64,000 bases of DNA from JAAYTY01 sp964569245 (GCA_964569245.1 CAZMTK010000004.1:124001-188000), one strand, 5' to 3'. Positions 51,707 to 60,533 are shown, counted from the first letter of the stretch. The notes: generated by a model from the letters alone, not told the origin. Translations and numbers: made by a program.

Positions 51707-52387
51707 TCAGGTCTCCGGAGTCTGCTGCTGCCAGGATACCGCCGTCATCCCCTCGATTGCGCGGAGCCTCCGCACCACCTCGCAGCCGTCCTGGTGCCTC
51801 GTCATCCTGAGGTGGAACACCAGGCGGACCCCGCCCTCGCAGGGCATCTCGACCTCGGCGTCCTGCACTCGGATCCCGAGGTCGGTCAGCATCCCTGCGC
51901 ACTCTGCTCGAAGAGCCCCGGGATCGGTGGACTCGGAGACGACCGAGAGATCCCGGTACGTGACTCTGGGCAGGCGCTCCTCCGCGAAGCCCAGGAATAC
52001 CAGGACTGCCAGCGCTACGATGGTGGCGACGGAGGCCTCGACGATCATCCCTGTTCCGCAGGCTATTCCCGCTCCCGCCGCGAACCAGATGCATGCCGCC
52101 GTCGTGAGCCCCCTTACCAGGTCCTTGGTCCTGATTATCGCCCCGGTTCCGAGGAACCCGATGCCGGTGACAACTCCTGCGGCGATTCTGCTCGCATCGA
52201 ACCGGGTCGCTGCCCCGACGGCCGCGGCCACCTCGATGCCGGCGAGGGTCATCAGGGCCGCGCCGACGCTGACCAGAATGTGCGTTCTCAGCCCGGCCGG
52301 CCTTCCGTGGAGCTGGCGCTCCAGCCCTATCGCACCCCCGGTCAGAAGGGCTGCGACGATCCTCGGGAGCCAGACCTCAGGTCCCAT
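51707..52387 (-). CDS. MgtC/SapB-family membrane protein
   Basis: This 226-residue protein has the MgtC signature GGAIGLERQLHGRPAGLRTH followed by VTGIGFLGTGAI, four or five membrane segments, and an ACT-like cytosolic tail. Family members affect membrane potential or Mg homeostasis. ATG 52387 overlaps the end of the sensor kinase by 11 bp. Confidence 0.9.
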   Translation of the reverse strand: MGPEVWLPRIVAALLTGGAIGLERQLHGRPAGLRTHILVSVGAALMTLAGIEVAAAVGAATRFDASRIAAGVVTGIGFLGTGAIIRTKDLVRGLTTAACIWFAAGAGIACGTGMIVEASVATIVALAVLVFLGFAEERLPRVTYRDLSVVSESTDPGALRAECAGMLTDLGIRVQDAEVEMPCEGGVRLVFHLRMTRHQDGCEVVRRLRAIEGMTAVSWQQQTPET

Positions 52388-54614
52388 CGGGAGCTGCTCC
52401 GCGCCCCGCTACGGCTTCATGCAGCCTCACGATCTCGGAGGCCACTGCCTCGGGGAAGTAAGGCTTCCTGAGGAACCCGGTGCCGGGGTGAAGCGCCGGG
52501 ACGTCGAGCTCGGGCGGCATCTCGAATCCGCTCGTAAGCAGAACGGCCATCTCGGGCCACCTCTCCCTGCAGGTCAGGGCAACCTCCACCGAGGGGGTTC
52601 CGAACGTTCCGAGATCCAGCAGGAGGGCGTCGAACCTCTGGTGGTCGAGTATGGCGAGCGCATGGTCCCCGGAGGAGGCCTCGGCGGTTGTGAAGCCGAA
52701 ATGGTCGAGGATCTGTCGCGTAGTCTCCCTCACTATGGCCTCCTCCTCGGCGATCAGGACCGAGATGCCCTCCCCGGACACCGAGGCAAGCGCAGGCTGC
52801 TGCTTCTTCTGCGGGCGCTCGGCCGACGGGAGGAGTATCGAGACCTTCGTTCCGCGAGCGTCGCCCTGTATCGAGAGACAGCCCTTCAGCGCGAGTATGG
52901 CCTGATGCACGGCGGCCATGCCTGCGCCCAGGGTCTTCTCTATCAGGACGAAATCCGTCTCGGATCCGGTCAGGAGATCCTCGAGCCCGTGCGGCAGCGC
53001 GGTGTTGTCGGAGATCGAGAAGCACACGCAGTGGACGCCCGCCACTCTCCTGTGCTTTTCATTGAACCTCTCATCCCTGCCGGGTTCTGGCACGTCCTCC
53101 ACCTCGAATCGGATCCTGCCCGAGCCCTGCAAGGAGCCGCTGGACCTCAGCGCGAGGTTGTAGAGTATCTGTCTGAGCAGAGCCCTGTCGGCGATCACGA
53201 GAGGCAGGTTCATTCCAAGGCTGACTTCGAGGGATATGGTCCGCGGAAGGACGCCTCTGAGCGCTTCCACGGCCTCCTCTATCTCGATGGCGGGATCCAG
53301 CGGCCTGGCCGCCCCCTCGGTCACGCTTGCGCTGTGCAGAAGCTCGTCGGAGATGGCGGCGGCCCTCTTGGAGGCTGTCAGCACAGCCCGGTACCTTTCC
53401 CGGTCGGGGCTCGCGAACTCGTGCTGCTCCTCTCCCAGCGACGCGATGGCGATGATCTGGAACAGCAGGTTGTTGAGGTCGTGGGAGAAGCCCCTGACCA
53501 TCGTTGCCAGGACGGCATAGCTGTTGACCGCCATCTCCCTCTCCAGCAGCTTCTCCCGGTCCGACTTCAGGTTCTCCAGCTCCGTCACGTCCTCGAGCAC
53601 CGCGAGGCTCCTCTCACGGCCGCCGGCATCATGGAGCTTGTTCAGCGTGATCCTGGCATGGCGGTTGAGCCCGTTCGAGTGGAGGAGCTTGTATGTCCTT
53701 CCCTCCGTTCCAGGCGAGGCGCCGGTTGGGAGGGCCTCGCCTCCGATGCTGCCGAAGCAGCCCGCCGACCAGAAGGGCTCTCCTCTGAAGTCCTCCGGCC
53801 GCTCGTCGAGAATCTCCGCTGCAGCGGGAGTCATCTCCAGGACTGCGCCCTCCTTCGAGAGCAGGACCAGCGCGCTGCCCTTCCCGCCCGTCTCGGATAG
53901 CAGGCGTTCCGGCGGTGAGGCTTCGGAATACCGGTCGCACGCGACTGACGCGGGATCCCGGCCGGAAGACCAGCCCTCGGGCAGGCTCTCGAATCCGCCG
54001 AGCTCCCGAGTTCGCCTGGAAGTCGAGGCCTGCAGGATGAAGAAGGCCGGCAGCACGACGAGGACTCCGATCAGGAACAGCCCGGTGAGCGCCGCCCCCT
54101 GGAGCTTGTCGAGGAGCTCGAGGGCCGGTGGCATTCGCATCACGACCACAGCCACTATGCCGTCCTCGATCGCCGCAGCCGCCCTCGCATGCCTTGCGCC
54201 GCTCTCCTCGACGAGCAGGGAGGCCGTGCCAGACCCGGAACAGGCATCCTCGACCAGGGGATCCGACAGGATGCCCGGCGGAAGCCGCTCTCCCTGGACG
54301 GCCGGCACGAATACGAGGGCCTCTTCGAGGCAGAGCATGTCGGCAAACTCTCGCTCGGGCTGGAGAACCAGCCCTCCGTCAGGGGCACGGGTTCTTGCGA
54401 GGAAGATCGAGGAGGGATCCCTCTCGGCGGCGCGGGCGAGGCAGAGGGCGGTTCTCTCAGCCTGCAAGGCGGCTATGCCGGCGGCCTTCTCCCTCGTGGA
54501 GCCCAGCTCTATCATCGCAAGGGCCAGCACGAAGCCCATCACGCCGAGAGCGGCGAGGTAGGGCAGAACCGCCCTAGTCCCCGGGAAGCCTGGAAAGAGC
54601 TTCACATTCGCCAA
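52377..54614 (-). CDS. Hybrid sensor histidine kinase with C-terminal receiver
   Basis: This is a 745-residue protein. Two N-terminal membrane segments flank a periplasmic domain of about 135 residues, followed by a PAS-like region, an H-box GFSHDLNNLLFQI, a divergent ATPase region (LRQILYNLALRSSGSLQ; the usual N-box Asn is embedded in a changed context and DxGxG is not clear), and a receiver with LLLDLGTFGTPS (phosphoacceptor Asp) and FLRKPYF (Lys). The acidic pocket reads AEEE instead of DD. Kinase activity is uncertain. The start is TTG 54614 with GGGAGG 5 nt upstream; the output partner is not visible. Confidence 0.8.
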   Translation of the reverse strand: MANVKLFPGFPGTRAVLPYLAALGVMGFVLALAMIELGSTREKAAGIAALQAERTALCLARAAERDPSSIFLARTRAPDGGLVLQPEREFADMLCLEEALVFVPAVQGERLPPGILSDPLVEDACSGSGTASLLVEESGARHARAAAAIEDGIVAVVVMRMPPALELLDKLQGAALTGLFLIGVLVVLPAFFILQASTSRRTRELGGFESLPEGWSSGRDPASVACDRYSEASPPERLLSETGGKGSALVLLSKEGAVLEMTPAAAEILDERPEDFRGEPFWSAGCFGSIGGEALPTGASPGTEGRTYKLLHSNGLNRHARITLNKLHDAGGRERSLAVLEDVTELENLKSDREKLLEREMAVNSYAVLATMVRGFSHDLNNLLFQIIAIASLGEEQHEFASPDRERYRAVLTASKRAAAISDELLHSASVTEGAARPLDPAIEIEEAVEALRGVLPRTISLEVSLGMNLPLVIADRALLRQILYNLALRSSGSLQGSGRIRFEVEDVPEPGRDERFNEKHRRVAGVHCVCFSISDNTALPHGLEDLLTGSETDFVLIEKTLGAGMAAVHQAILALKGCLSIQGDARGTKVSILLPSAERPQKKQQPALASVSGEGISVLIAEEEAIVRETTRQILDHFGFTTAEASSGDHALAILDHQRFDALLLDLGTFGTPSVEVALTCRERWPEMAVLLTSGFEMPPELDVPALHPGTGFLRKPYFPEAVASEIVRLHEAVAGRGAAPDGT

Positions 54615-54797
54615 AGGAACCTCCCGCCGTCTGCCTGCTGGAGCATACACACGCGATGAGCCCGAATCAATAACCACTTTAATATGTGCAAAGCATTCAG
54701 GATAATTGACATGGATGCGGTTTCATTCAATATTTCATTGCAAGGGGTTGCTTTCAGGGGGACGCGTGCCGCCTGCACTGCACGTGAAAGGAGACAG
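54615..54797. other. AT-rich divergent intergenic patch
   Basis: Roughly 54650-54760 is clearly richer in A and T than the GC-rich surroundings, with CAATAACCACTTTAATATG and ATTCAATATTTCATTG stretches. It separates the sensor kinase (-) and recombinase (+) genes and contains a good -35 box. It may be a promoter region or an old recombination site; no repeat pair was found. Confidence 0.5.
54706..54734 (+). promoter_or_regulatory. Candidate promoter of the recombinase gene
   Basis: A consensus TTGACA at 54706-54711 is followed after 16-17 bp by CAATAT/AATATT (54728-54734), inside the AT-rich patch and about 65 bp before the recombinase ATG. The -35 match is perfect; the -10 match is partial. 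Confidence 0.5.
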
Positions 54798-55643
54798 ATG
54801 GCTTCCTTCGATCCCGTAGAAGAAACCAGGAGACATCTCAGGCAGACCGGGCGCAGCCCGAAGACCGCCAACAGCTACCTGTCGCACATAAGAAGGCTTG
54901 CCGGCAGGTTCGGGGAGACGGTGAAGGACCTGTCGGGCGACGACCTCCGCAGCTATCTCGAGGAGCTCGTCGAGGAGAACAAGTCCCTCTCGTACATCAA
55001 CCAGGCGCAGAGCGCCATCCGCTTCTTCTACACCAAGGTCGTGAACAGGCCCAATCCCCTGCCGGGACCGGGGATAGCGACCAGGAAGGTGCCGCTCCAC
55101 GGAATCTTCACAAGGGAGGAGATCAAGGCCATTCTCAGCCACGTCCAGGACCTCAAGTACAGGCTCGCTCTCATGCTGGGCTACTCGTCGGGCCTGAGGG
55201 TCGGCGAGACCGCCTATCTCAGGCGCAAGAACGTCGATACGGAGAAGCTGGTCATCCATGTCAACGACAGGTCGGGAAGGCTGATCAGGGACACCATCCT
55301 CTCTCGCACTGCCGCAGGGATGATCCGTGACTATCTGAACCTCCGGTCGGACGACTCGACATACCTGTTCCCTGGAAGGGGCAGGTCCTCCTACGTCTCC
55401 GCAAGGACCATTCAGAGAGCCTTCACCGAGGCTCTGGTCGCCTCGGGAATCGACAGGCACTCGACCCTGGGATGGCTGAGGCACAGCTTCGCCGTCCACC
55501 TGCTCGAGGACGGTGTCGACAGGAAGATGGTCCAGCAGCTTCTCGGGATTGCGACTCCTTCCATGATCACGCCGTACATGAAGCTGGCGCGGAACAGAGA
55601 TCCGCTGCGCGTCCAGAGCCCTCTGGACAGATTCTTCCCCTGA
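54798..55643 (+). CDS. Tyrosine recombinase with eroded catalytic set
   Basis: This 281-residue XerC/D-like protein has an N-terminal SAM-like core-binding domain (TGRSPKTANSYLSHIRRLAG) and a C-terminal catalytic domain. Arg134 (SGLRVGE), Arg228 (WLRHSFAVHLLE) and Tyr260 (TPYMKLA) are present. The usual His before the second Arg is Gly225 (GWLRH), the second His in LLGH is Ile251 (LLGIAT), and no catalytic Lys is seen in the beta-hairpin (VNDRSGRLIRD). AAAGGAG lies before ATG 54798. It may be a poorly active or repurposed recombinase, possibly a chromosome-dimer resolvase relative. Confidence 0.8.
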   Translation: MASFDPVEETRRHLRQTGRSPKTANSYLSHIRRLAGRFGETVKDLSGDDLRSYLEELVEENKSLSYINQAQSAIRFFYTKVVNRPNPLPGPGIATRKVPLHGIFTREEIKAILSHVQDLKYRLALMLGYSSGLRVGETAYLRRKNVDTEKLVIHVNDRSGRLIRDTILSRTAAGMIRDYLNLRSDDSTYLFPGRGRSSYVSARTIQRAFTEALVASGIDRHSTLGWLRHSFAVHLLEDGVDRKMVQQLLGIATPSMITPYMKLARNRDPLRVQSPLDRFFP

Positions 55644-55673
55644 CCGCGGGTCGGGAGACGGGAGGATGATTCG

Positions 55674-56033
55674 ATGAGGTCGGGCGCGATTCTTGCGTTG
55701 GCACTTCTGCTTTCCCAGGCATCCGCCGGGGTGGTCGAGTACCTCTCGGGTGCCGAGCTTCAGTGCGAGAACCCCGGGCAGGTAGCGGCATCGCTGCGCT
55801 TCCTCCTGGACTCGGACGAGAGCGAGATCAGGACGCACCTCTTCCCCGACTACAGGGGGATCCCGTGCTGGACGCTGGGCGAGTTCCTGAGCCGCCACTT
55901 CGTTCCGGCCGAGGCCGGAACGACCTTCGGTGCAGACCCCGCTGCGGAGATCGTCTCCCCGGAGGCGAGACGCCTGGTGAGGGAGTTCTACGCGGGGCTC
56001 GTGCGCGGGCTGGAGAGCGCTCCCATCCTCTAG
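55674..56033 (+). CDS. Small secreted protein
   Basis: This 119-residue protein has signal peptide MRSGAILALALLLSQASAG, then a helical domain with two cysteines (LQCENPGQ, GIPCWTLGEFL) that could form a disulfide. GGGAGG lies 8 nt before ATG 55674. It is 30 nt behind the recombinase stop and probably cotranscribed with it. I recognise no family. Confidence 0.65.
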   Translation: MRSGAILALALLLSQASAGVVEYLSGAELQCENPGQVAASLRFLLDSDESEIRTHLFPDYRGIPCWTLGEFLSRHFVPAEAGTTFGADPAAEIVSPEARRLVREFYAGLVRGLESAPIL

Positions 56034-56298
56034 GGCGCCGCTCCGCAGGGCTCGGCGCGCCGGAAGACCCGGCAAGGGAGTGCGATTCGCAGCCTCCCAG
56101 CCCGCACAGGCGGCGGCACGCCTGCCCCCGTGCGGCGGCTCCACTCCCGGGAGTTCGGGCAGCAGGGCCCTGAGGCCTGCGCCATCGCGATGCACACTGG
56201 CTGCAAGCCGCGGCTGGCATCTCCGCGGGACTATCTGACCGGCAGCTCGGCTTTCAGGTCCGGCAGCCGGAAGGCTGCACCGGCGGGGCATTGCTGGA
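56034..56298. other. Gap with one hairpin, no gene
   Basis: Between the small secreted protein gene (+) and the YgjP-type gene (-) I find no gene. The only structure is an imperfect hairpin at 56102-56135. Confidence 0.4.
56102..56135 (+). terminator. Imperfect hairpin, possible terminator
   Basis: CCGCAC (56102-56107) pairs with GTGCGG (56130-56135) and AGGCG (56108-56112) pairs with CGCCT (56119-56123), leaving a 6-nt bulge and a 6-nt loop. It lies 69 nt after the upstream stop. No T-run follows. Confidence 0.35.
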
Positions 56299-57009
56299 TC
56301 ATCCGGGCGGTCTCCCCCCGAGCAGGAGCCTCGCCTCGCCGTACCCCGGCATGACGCCTTCGAGAAGGCTCCAGAAGCGACGTCCGTGCCCTCTGACAAG
56401 GAGGTGGCACACCTCGTGCGCCACCGCGTACTCCAGCGCCTCTTCGGGCAGGAAGGCGAGGTGCCAGTTGACCGTTATCACGCCCGTCGAGCCGCAGCTC
56501 CCCCACAGGGTCTTCATCTCCCTCACCCGGACGCGGGGCGCGGGCAGCCCCAGCCCGCCCGCGAAACGTTCCGCCAGAGTCCCTGCCTCCGACGCCAGGG
56601 CGCTCCTCATCCAGGCTTTCAGGGCGGCAGAGACATCGTCGGGGGTCGTTCCGGGGGGAGAGAGGACCGTGAAGACCCCGTCGAACCGGACTTCAGGCAT
56701 TCCGGCCTCCGCAGGCTCGACGACGAGATCGCGCTGCTTCCCGCGCCACGGCACGAGCGACCAGGTGCGCAGTCCCGTCGGCCATGGAGGCGGCTCGGGG
56801 CATGTCCGCCTCCCCGGATCGTCCAGAATGCGGAAGACCCACGCGGCCTTATCCTCGAGGAACCGCAGTGCGACATCCTCGCCGCAGCCGGCGGGGATCA
56901 CCAGCTCCACCCCGCCGGAATGCAGGACGCGGATGCTCACTCTTCTCGCTCTGGCGCTCCTCCTGACGGCGTAGGAGAGGCAGCGTCCGCCGAGGATCAT
57001 TTCGGGCAT
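56299..57009 (-). CDS. YgjP/SprT-like metallopeptidase (M48-type DUF45)
   Basis: This is a 236-residue protein. The zinc motif VAHEVCHLLVRGHGRRFW gives His-Glu-x-x-His with a third His a few residues on, as in the YgjP/DUF45 family. WGSCGSTGVITVNWHLAF is the matching conserved segment. The start could be ATG 57009 or 57000; 57009 has GAGG about 10 nt before. It follows the hydrogenase gene by 98 nt on the same strand. The substrate is unknown. Confidence 0.85.
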   Translation of the reverse strand: MPEMILGGRCLSYAVRRSARARRVSIRVLHSGGVELVIPAGCGEDVALRFLEDKAAWVFRILDDPGRRTCPEPPPWPTGLRTWSLVPWRGKQRDLVVEPAEAGMPEVRFDGVFTVLSPPGTTPDDVSAALKAWMRSALASEAGTLAERFAGGLGLPAPRVRVREMKTLWGSCGSTGVITVNWHLAFLPEEALEYAVAHEVCHLLVRGHGRRFWSLLEGVMPGYGEARLLLGGRPPG

Positions 57010-57107
57010 CCGTTCCGAGCCTCTTCCAGGTCCGAACACCCGGCTCCAGGAGAGGTCCGCCGCAGGAGGGGCGGGGCGGCGCCCGCCCCTCCTGTCAGTT
57101 TCTTCGT

Positions 57108-58889
57108 CTAGTCCCTCGGATGGTAGTGGGTGTGGAGCAGCTCGTGCGACCTGTGTCCCAGGGGCTTCTCGAGGAACTCGGCGTAGAGCAGCTGGACCTC
57201 GGGGTTGTCGTGCGACTTGCGTATCGGAAGCGCGCAGTCCTCTTCGTAGATGGCAGCGGCGCGCTTCATCCTGACATCGGGGTTGGTAGGTATGGGCTGA
57301 CCTCCGCCGCCGAGGCACCCGCCGGGACAGGCCATGATCTCTATGAAGTGGTAGTCGGCCTCTCCGGAAGCCACCTTCTCCATGAGCCTTCTCGCGTTTG
57401 CGAGCCCGTGGGCCACGGCGACCTTCAGGGTGGCACCCCCGAGGAACTCCCATCCGGCCGCTGTCTCGGAGGGGAGGGTGATCTCGGCCTCCTTCACGCC
57501 CTCGAAGCCCCTGACAGGCGTTATCTCGAGGTTGCGGAACGGGACCGGCTTTCCGGTCACGACCTCGTAGGCCGTCCTCAGAGCCGCCTCCATCACGCCG
57601 CCGGTGGCGCCGAAGATCACGGCCGCGCCGGAGGAGGCTCCCATCCAGCGGTCGTACTTCCCTTCCGGCAGGCTCGCGAAGTCCACCCCGGCCTCTCTTA
57701 TCATCCTGGCGAGCTCGCGCGTCGTCAGCACGTAGTCGACGTCCTTGAAGCCGCTCGAGTTCATCTCGGGCCTGTCCTTCTCGAACTTCTTGGCCGTGCA
57801 GGGCATGATCGAGACCGTGACTATCCTGGAGGGGTCCACCCCCTCCTTCTTCGCGAGATAGGTCTTTGCGAGGGCCCCGAACATCTGCTGGGGGCTCTTG
57901 CAGGTGGAGACGTTCGGCAGGAGGCTGTGGAAGTTGTGCTCGATGAACTTGATCCAGCCCGGAGAGCAGCTCGTCATCATCGGCAGGGCCACGGACTTGT
58001 CGCCTTCGACGAGCGCCTTCCTGAGCCTGGAGAGGAGCTCGTGCCCCTCCTCGATTATCGTGAGGTCGGCGGTGAAGTCGGTGTCGAGCACCCTGTCGAA
58101 GCCCAAGGCCTTCATGGCCGCGACCATCTGCCCGGTGTTGCGGCCGGTGGGGAGCCCCAGAGCCTCTGCTATGCCGACTCTGACGGCCGGAGCGGTCTGG
58201 GCGATCACGAACTTCTCGGGATCCTCGATGGCGGCCCACACCTCCCGCAGCTCCGACTTCTCGTAGAGGGCTCCGGTCGGACAGCGGTTGATGCACTGGC
58301 CGCACATGGTGCACTCGACGTTCGAGAGCCCCCTGTCGGCGAAGGTGGAGATATGGACGGATGCCGAGCGGTCCATGGGCTTGATCACGGAGACGCTCTG
58401 CAGCTCTTCGCAGGTGCGCACGCAGCGGGTGCACATGATGCACTTGCTGTTGTCGCGCATGACGGACGGGCTGGCCTCCTCCACGCTCACGGGCTTGGCC
58501 GAGGTCTGATAGCGGTTGAGGTCGATCCCCATGTCTTCGGCGATCTTCTGGAGCTCGCAGTTTCCGTTCCGTTCGCACTCGGGGCAGTTCGTGTCGTGCG
58601 CCGCCAGCAGAAGCTCCATCACGGCGCGCCTGGCCTTCCTGACCCGGGCCGTGCCGGTTCGCACCACCATGTTGGGGGCGACCGGCGTCGCACAGGCGGG
58701 CTGAAGAGTTTTCCAGCCCTCGACCTCCACTACGCAGATCCTGCAGTTTCCCGCGACCGTGAGGTCGGGATGGTAGCAAAGGGTGGGGATGTCGATGCCG
58801 GCGGCCGTGCAGGCCTCGAGGATCGTGACGCCCTCCCTTACGCTGGTCTCTCTGTCGTTGATGGTTATCGTGATGTTGGGCATGGTCAT
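57108..58889 (-). CDS. hydA: [FeFe]-hydrogenase catalytic subunit, Cys-to-Ser in motif L1
   Basis: This is a 593-residue protein. The N-terminal 2Fe-2S domain (CYHPDLTVAGNCRIC) is followed by a His/Cys-ligated cluster (HDTNCPECERNGNC) and two 4Fe-4S motifs (CIMCTRCVRTC, CTMCGQCINRC). The H-cluster motifs are L1 TSCSPGW (residues 306-312), L2 MPCTAKKFE (362) and L3 MACPGGCLGGGGQP (519). L1 is normally TSCCP; here the second Cys, the proton-relay residue, is Ser309. All cluster-binding cysteines are kept. ATG 58889 overlaps the nuoF-like stop (ATGA); ATG 58883 is an alternative with better spacing. With its NuoF/NuoE partners it resembles NAD-linked, possibly electron-bifurcating hydrogenases. 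Maturases HydEFG are not in the window. Confidence 0.9.
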   Translation of the reverse strand: MTMPNITITINDRETSVREGVTILEACTAAGIDIPTLCYHPDLTVAGNCRICVVEVEGWKTLQPACATPVAPNMVVRTGTARVRKARRAVMELLLAAHDTNCPECERNGNCELQKIAEDMGIDLNRYQTSAKPVSVEEASPSVMRDNSKCIMCTRCVRTCEELQSVSVIKPMDRSASVHISTFADRGLSNVECTMCGQCINRCPTGALYEKSELREVWAAIEDPEKFVIAQTAPAVRVGIAEALGLPTGRNTGQMVAAMKALGFDRVLDTDFTADLTIIEEGHELLSRLRKALVEGDKSVALPMMTSCSPGWIKFIEHNFHSLLPNVSTCKSPQQMFGALAKTYLAKKEGVDPSRIVTVSIMPCTAKKFEKDRPEMNSSGFKDVDYVLTTRELARMIREAGVDFASLPEGKYDRWMGASSGAAVIFGATGGVMEAALRTAYEVVTGKPVPFRNLEITPVRGFEGVKEAEITLPSETAAGWEFLGGATLKVAVAHGLANARRLMEKVASGEADYHFIEIMACPGGCLGGGGQPIPTNPDVRMKRAAAIYEEDCALPIRKSHDNPEVQLLYAEFLEKPLGHRSHELLHTHYHPRD

Positions 58890-60058
58890 CTACCTCCGCC
58901 TGCCGGCAGATCCGCGAACTGCTCGACGATGTCCACGAAGCAGTTCGACGAGGTCTGGCCGAAGCCGCACTTGCTCGCGAGCCTCATGGTCTCGGCGAGC
59001 TCCAGGAAGGGCTTCACCTGCTCGCGAGTGCCGATCGAGCCGTTCCTCATGCCCCTGACGGCATCGAGCAGCCTCCGGTTGCCTTCGCGGCAGGGAGTGC
59101 ACTGGCCGCATGATTCGTGGAGGAAGAACTCCATGAAGTTCTCCAGGACGTGCAGCATGTCCCTCGTGTGGTCGAACACGATGACGCTGCCGCCGGGCGG
59201 GAGGTCGCGGAACGACAGGACCCTGCTCCTGTCGCCTCCTCTGATCGTCCTCCCGCTGGCGCCGCCCACCTGTACGGCCTGGACGTCCCTGGCGCCGGCG
59301 AGGTCCAGGAGTTCGCCTATCGATGAGCCCATGGCCAGCTCGTAGACGCCGGGCCTCTCGACGTCGCCCGAGACGCTGAAGAGCTTCGTCCCGGAGTCGC
59401 CGCCCTCGCCGAGGGCGAGGAACCAGTCCGCTCCGTTGAGGATGATGTGCGGCACGGTCACGAAGGTTTCGACGTTGTTGATGATGGTCGGGCAGCCACG
59501 GTAGCCCGTGTTCACGGGATATGGGGGCTTGTTGCGCGGCTCTCCCCTCCTGCCTTCCATGCTGTCCAGCAGCGCGGTCTCCTCGCCGCACACATAGGCG
59601 CCGGCACCGAACCTGATCTCGACGTCGAAGTCGAACTTGCCGAGTATCCCCCTGCCGAGGAGCCCGGCTTTGCGCAGGTTCTCGGCCGCCTCTTCCAGCC
59701 TGGGCGCCAGATGCCTGTACTCGGCGCGCAGATAGACGAGCCCCGAATCCGAGCCGATGGCCCATCCCGCGATGGCCATCCCCTCCAGCAGGCGCTCGGC
59801 GTGTCTCTCTATGAGCACCCTGTCCTTGAAGGTCCCGGGCTCGCCTTCGTCGGCATTGCATACTACGTACTTCTTCGCTCCCGAAGCTCCGCCGGCGAGC
59901 ACCCACTTCACTCCGGCGGGGAATCCGGCGCCGCCCCTGCCCTGCAGCTTGGCGGCCCTCACCTCGAATGCGACATCAGCCGGCGTCTGTTCCAGAGCCT
60001 TCTTCAGCGCGCTGCCGATCTCCGGCTGGCTGGTCGAGAGGAGTACCTCCTTCTTCAT
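58886..60058 (-). CDS. NuoF/HydB-like NADH-binding flavoprotein, compact form
   Basis: This is a 390-residue protein. GRGGAGFPAGVKW and NADEGEPGTFKDR bind FMN and NADH; an SLBB domain and a 4Fe-4S motif SCGQCTPCREGNRR with a later Cys (NCFVD) follow. The N-terminal 2Fe-2S domain and the C-terminal double 4Fe-4S ferredoxin of classic HydB subunits are absent, so it is closer in size to NuoF. ATG 60058 overlaps the nuoE-like stop (ATGA) and has GGGAGG before it. It passes electrons between NAD(H) and the hydrogenase. Confidence 0.9.
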   Translation of the reverse strand: MKKEVLLSTSQPEIGSALKKALEQTPADVAFEVRAAKLQGRGGAGFPAGVKWVLAGGASGAKKYVVCNADEGEPGTFKDRVLIERHAERLLEGMAIAGWAIGSDSGLVYLRAEYRHLAPRLEEAAENLRKAGLLGRGILGKFDFDVEIRFGAGAYVCGEETALLDSMEGRRGEPRNKPPYPVNTGYRGCPTIINNVETFVTVPHIILNGADWFLALGEGGDSGTKLFSVSGDVERPGVYELAMGSSIGELLDLAGARDVQAVQVGGASGRTIRGGDRSRVLSFRDLPPGGSVIVFDHTRDMLHVLENFMEFFLHESCGQCTPCREGNRRLLDAVRGMRNGSIGTREQVKPFLELAETMRLASKCGFGQTSSNCFVDIVEQFADLPAGGGR

Positions 60059-60531
60059 GGCTTCCCTCCCTTCCTGAGCGCCCTGACCGCCTCGCATGCG
60101 GACTCCGGCGTCAGTTCCACGCAGGGAAGGTCGTCGACCAGCATGGCCGGCGCCTTGTCGCACAGACCGAGGCAGCTGGTCGTCTCCAGTGTCACTTCGC
60201 CGTCGGGAGTGGTTTCGCCGGCTCTTATCCCGAGCTCTTTCTCGAGGGCGGCGAGTATGCCGGCGGAGCCCTTCATGTCGCAGGATACAGTGCCGCAGAG
60301 GCGCACGATGTGCCTGCCCCTGGGCCGGAGAGAGATGAAGGAGTAGAAGCTGGCCACGCTGGCGACCTCGGCGGTGCTCACCCCTGCAGCGACCGCTATC
60401 GCGCGGATCGCGTCCTCGGACACGAATCCGTGCTCGCGATCCACGTCGGTCAGCAGCCGGAGGACGCACCCCTGGCCGCCGCCGAAGCGGGCCACGCCGT
60501 CGGAGACGATCTGATCGATGGGGCGTGCCAC
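60055..60531 (-). CDS. NuoE/HydC-like 2Fe-2S subunit
   Basis: This 158-residue thioredoxin-fold ferredoxin has its cluster ligands in RLCGTVSCDMKG and TTSCLGLCDKAP. In trimeric hydrogenases and complex I it works with the NuoF-like subunit. GTG 60531 lies 2 nt after the response-regulator stop, with a G-run binding site. Confidence 0.9.
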   Translation of the reverse strand: MARPIDQIVSDGVARFGGGQGCVLRLLTDVDREHGFVSEDAIRAIAVAAGVSTAEVASVASFYSFISLRPRGRHIVRLCGTVSCDMKGSAGILAALEKELGIRAGETTPDGEVTLETTSCLGLCDKAPAMLVDDLPCVELTPESACEAVRALRKGGKP

Positions 60532-60533
60532 TG

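Noticed and set aside
54735..56399. A 554-codon minus-strand frame opposite the recombinase
   Set aside because: It is antisense to the recombinase and secreted-protein genes and lacks any motif.
57120..59345. A 741-codon frame on the plus strand opposite hydA and the nuoF-like gene
   Set aside because: It is antisense to strongly supported genes, with Gly/His/Asp-biased composition and no domain.
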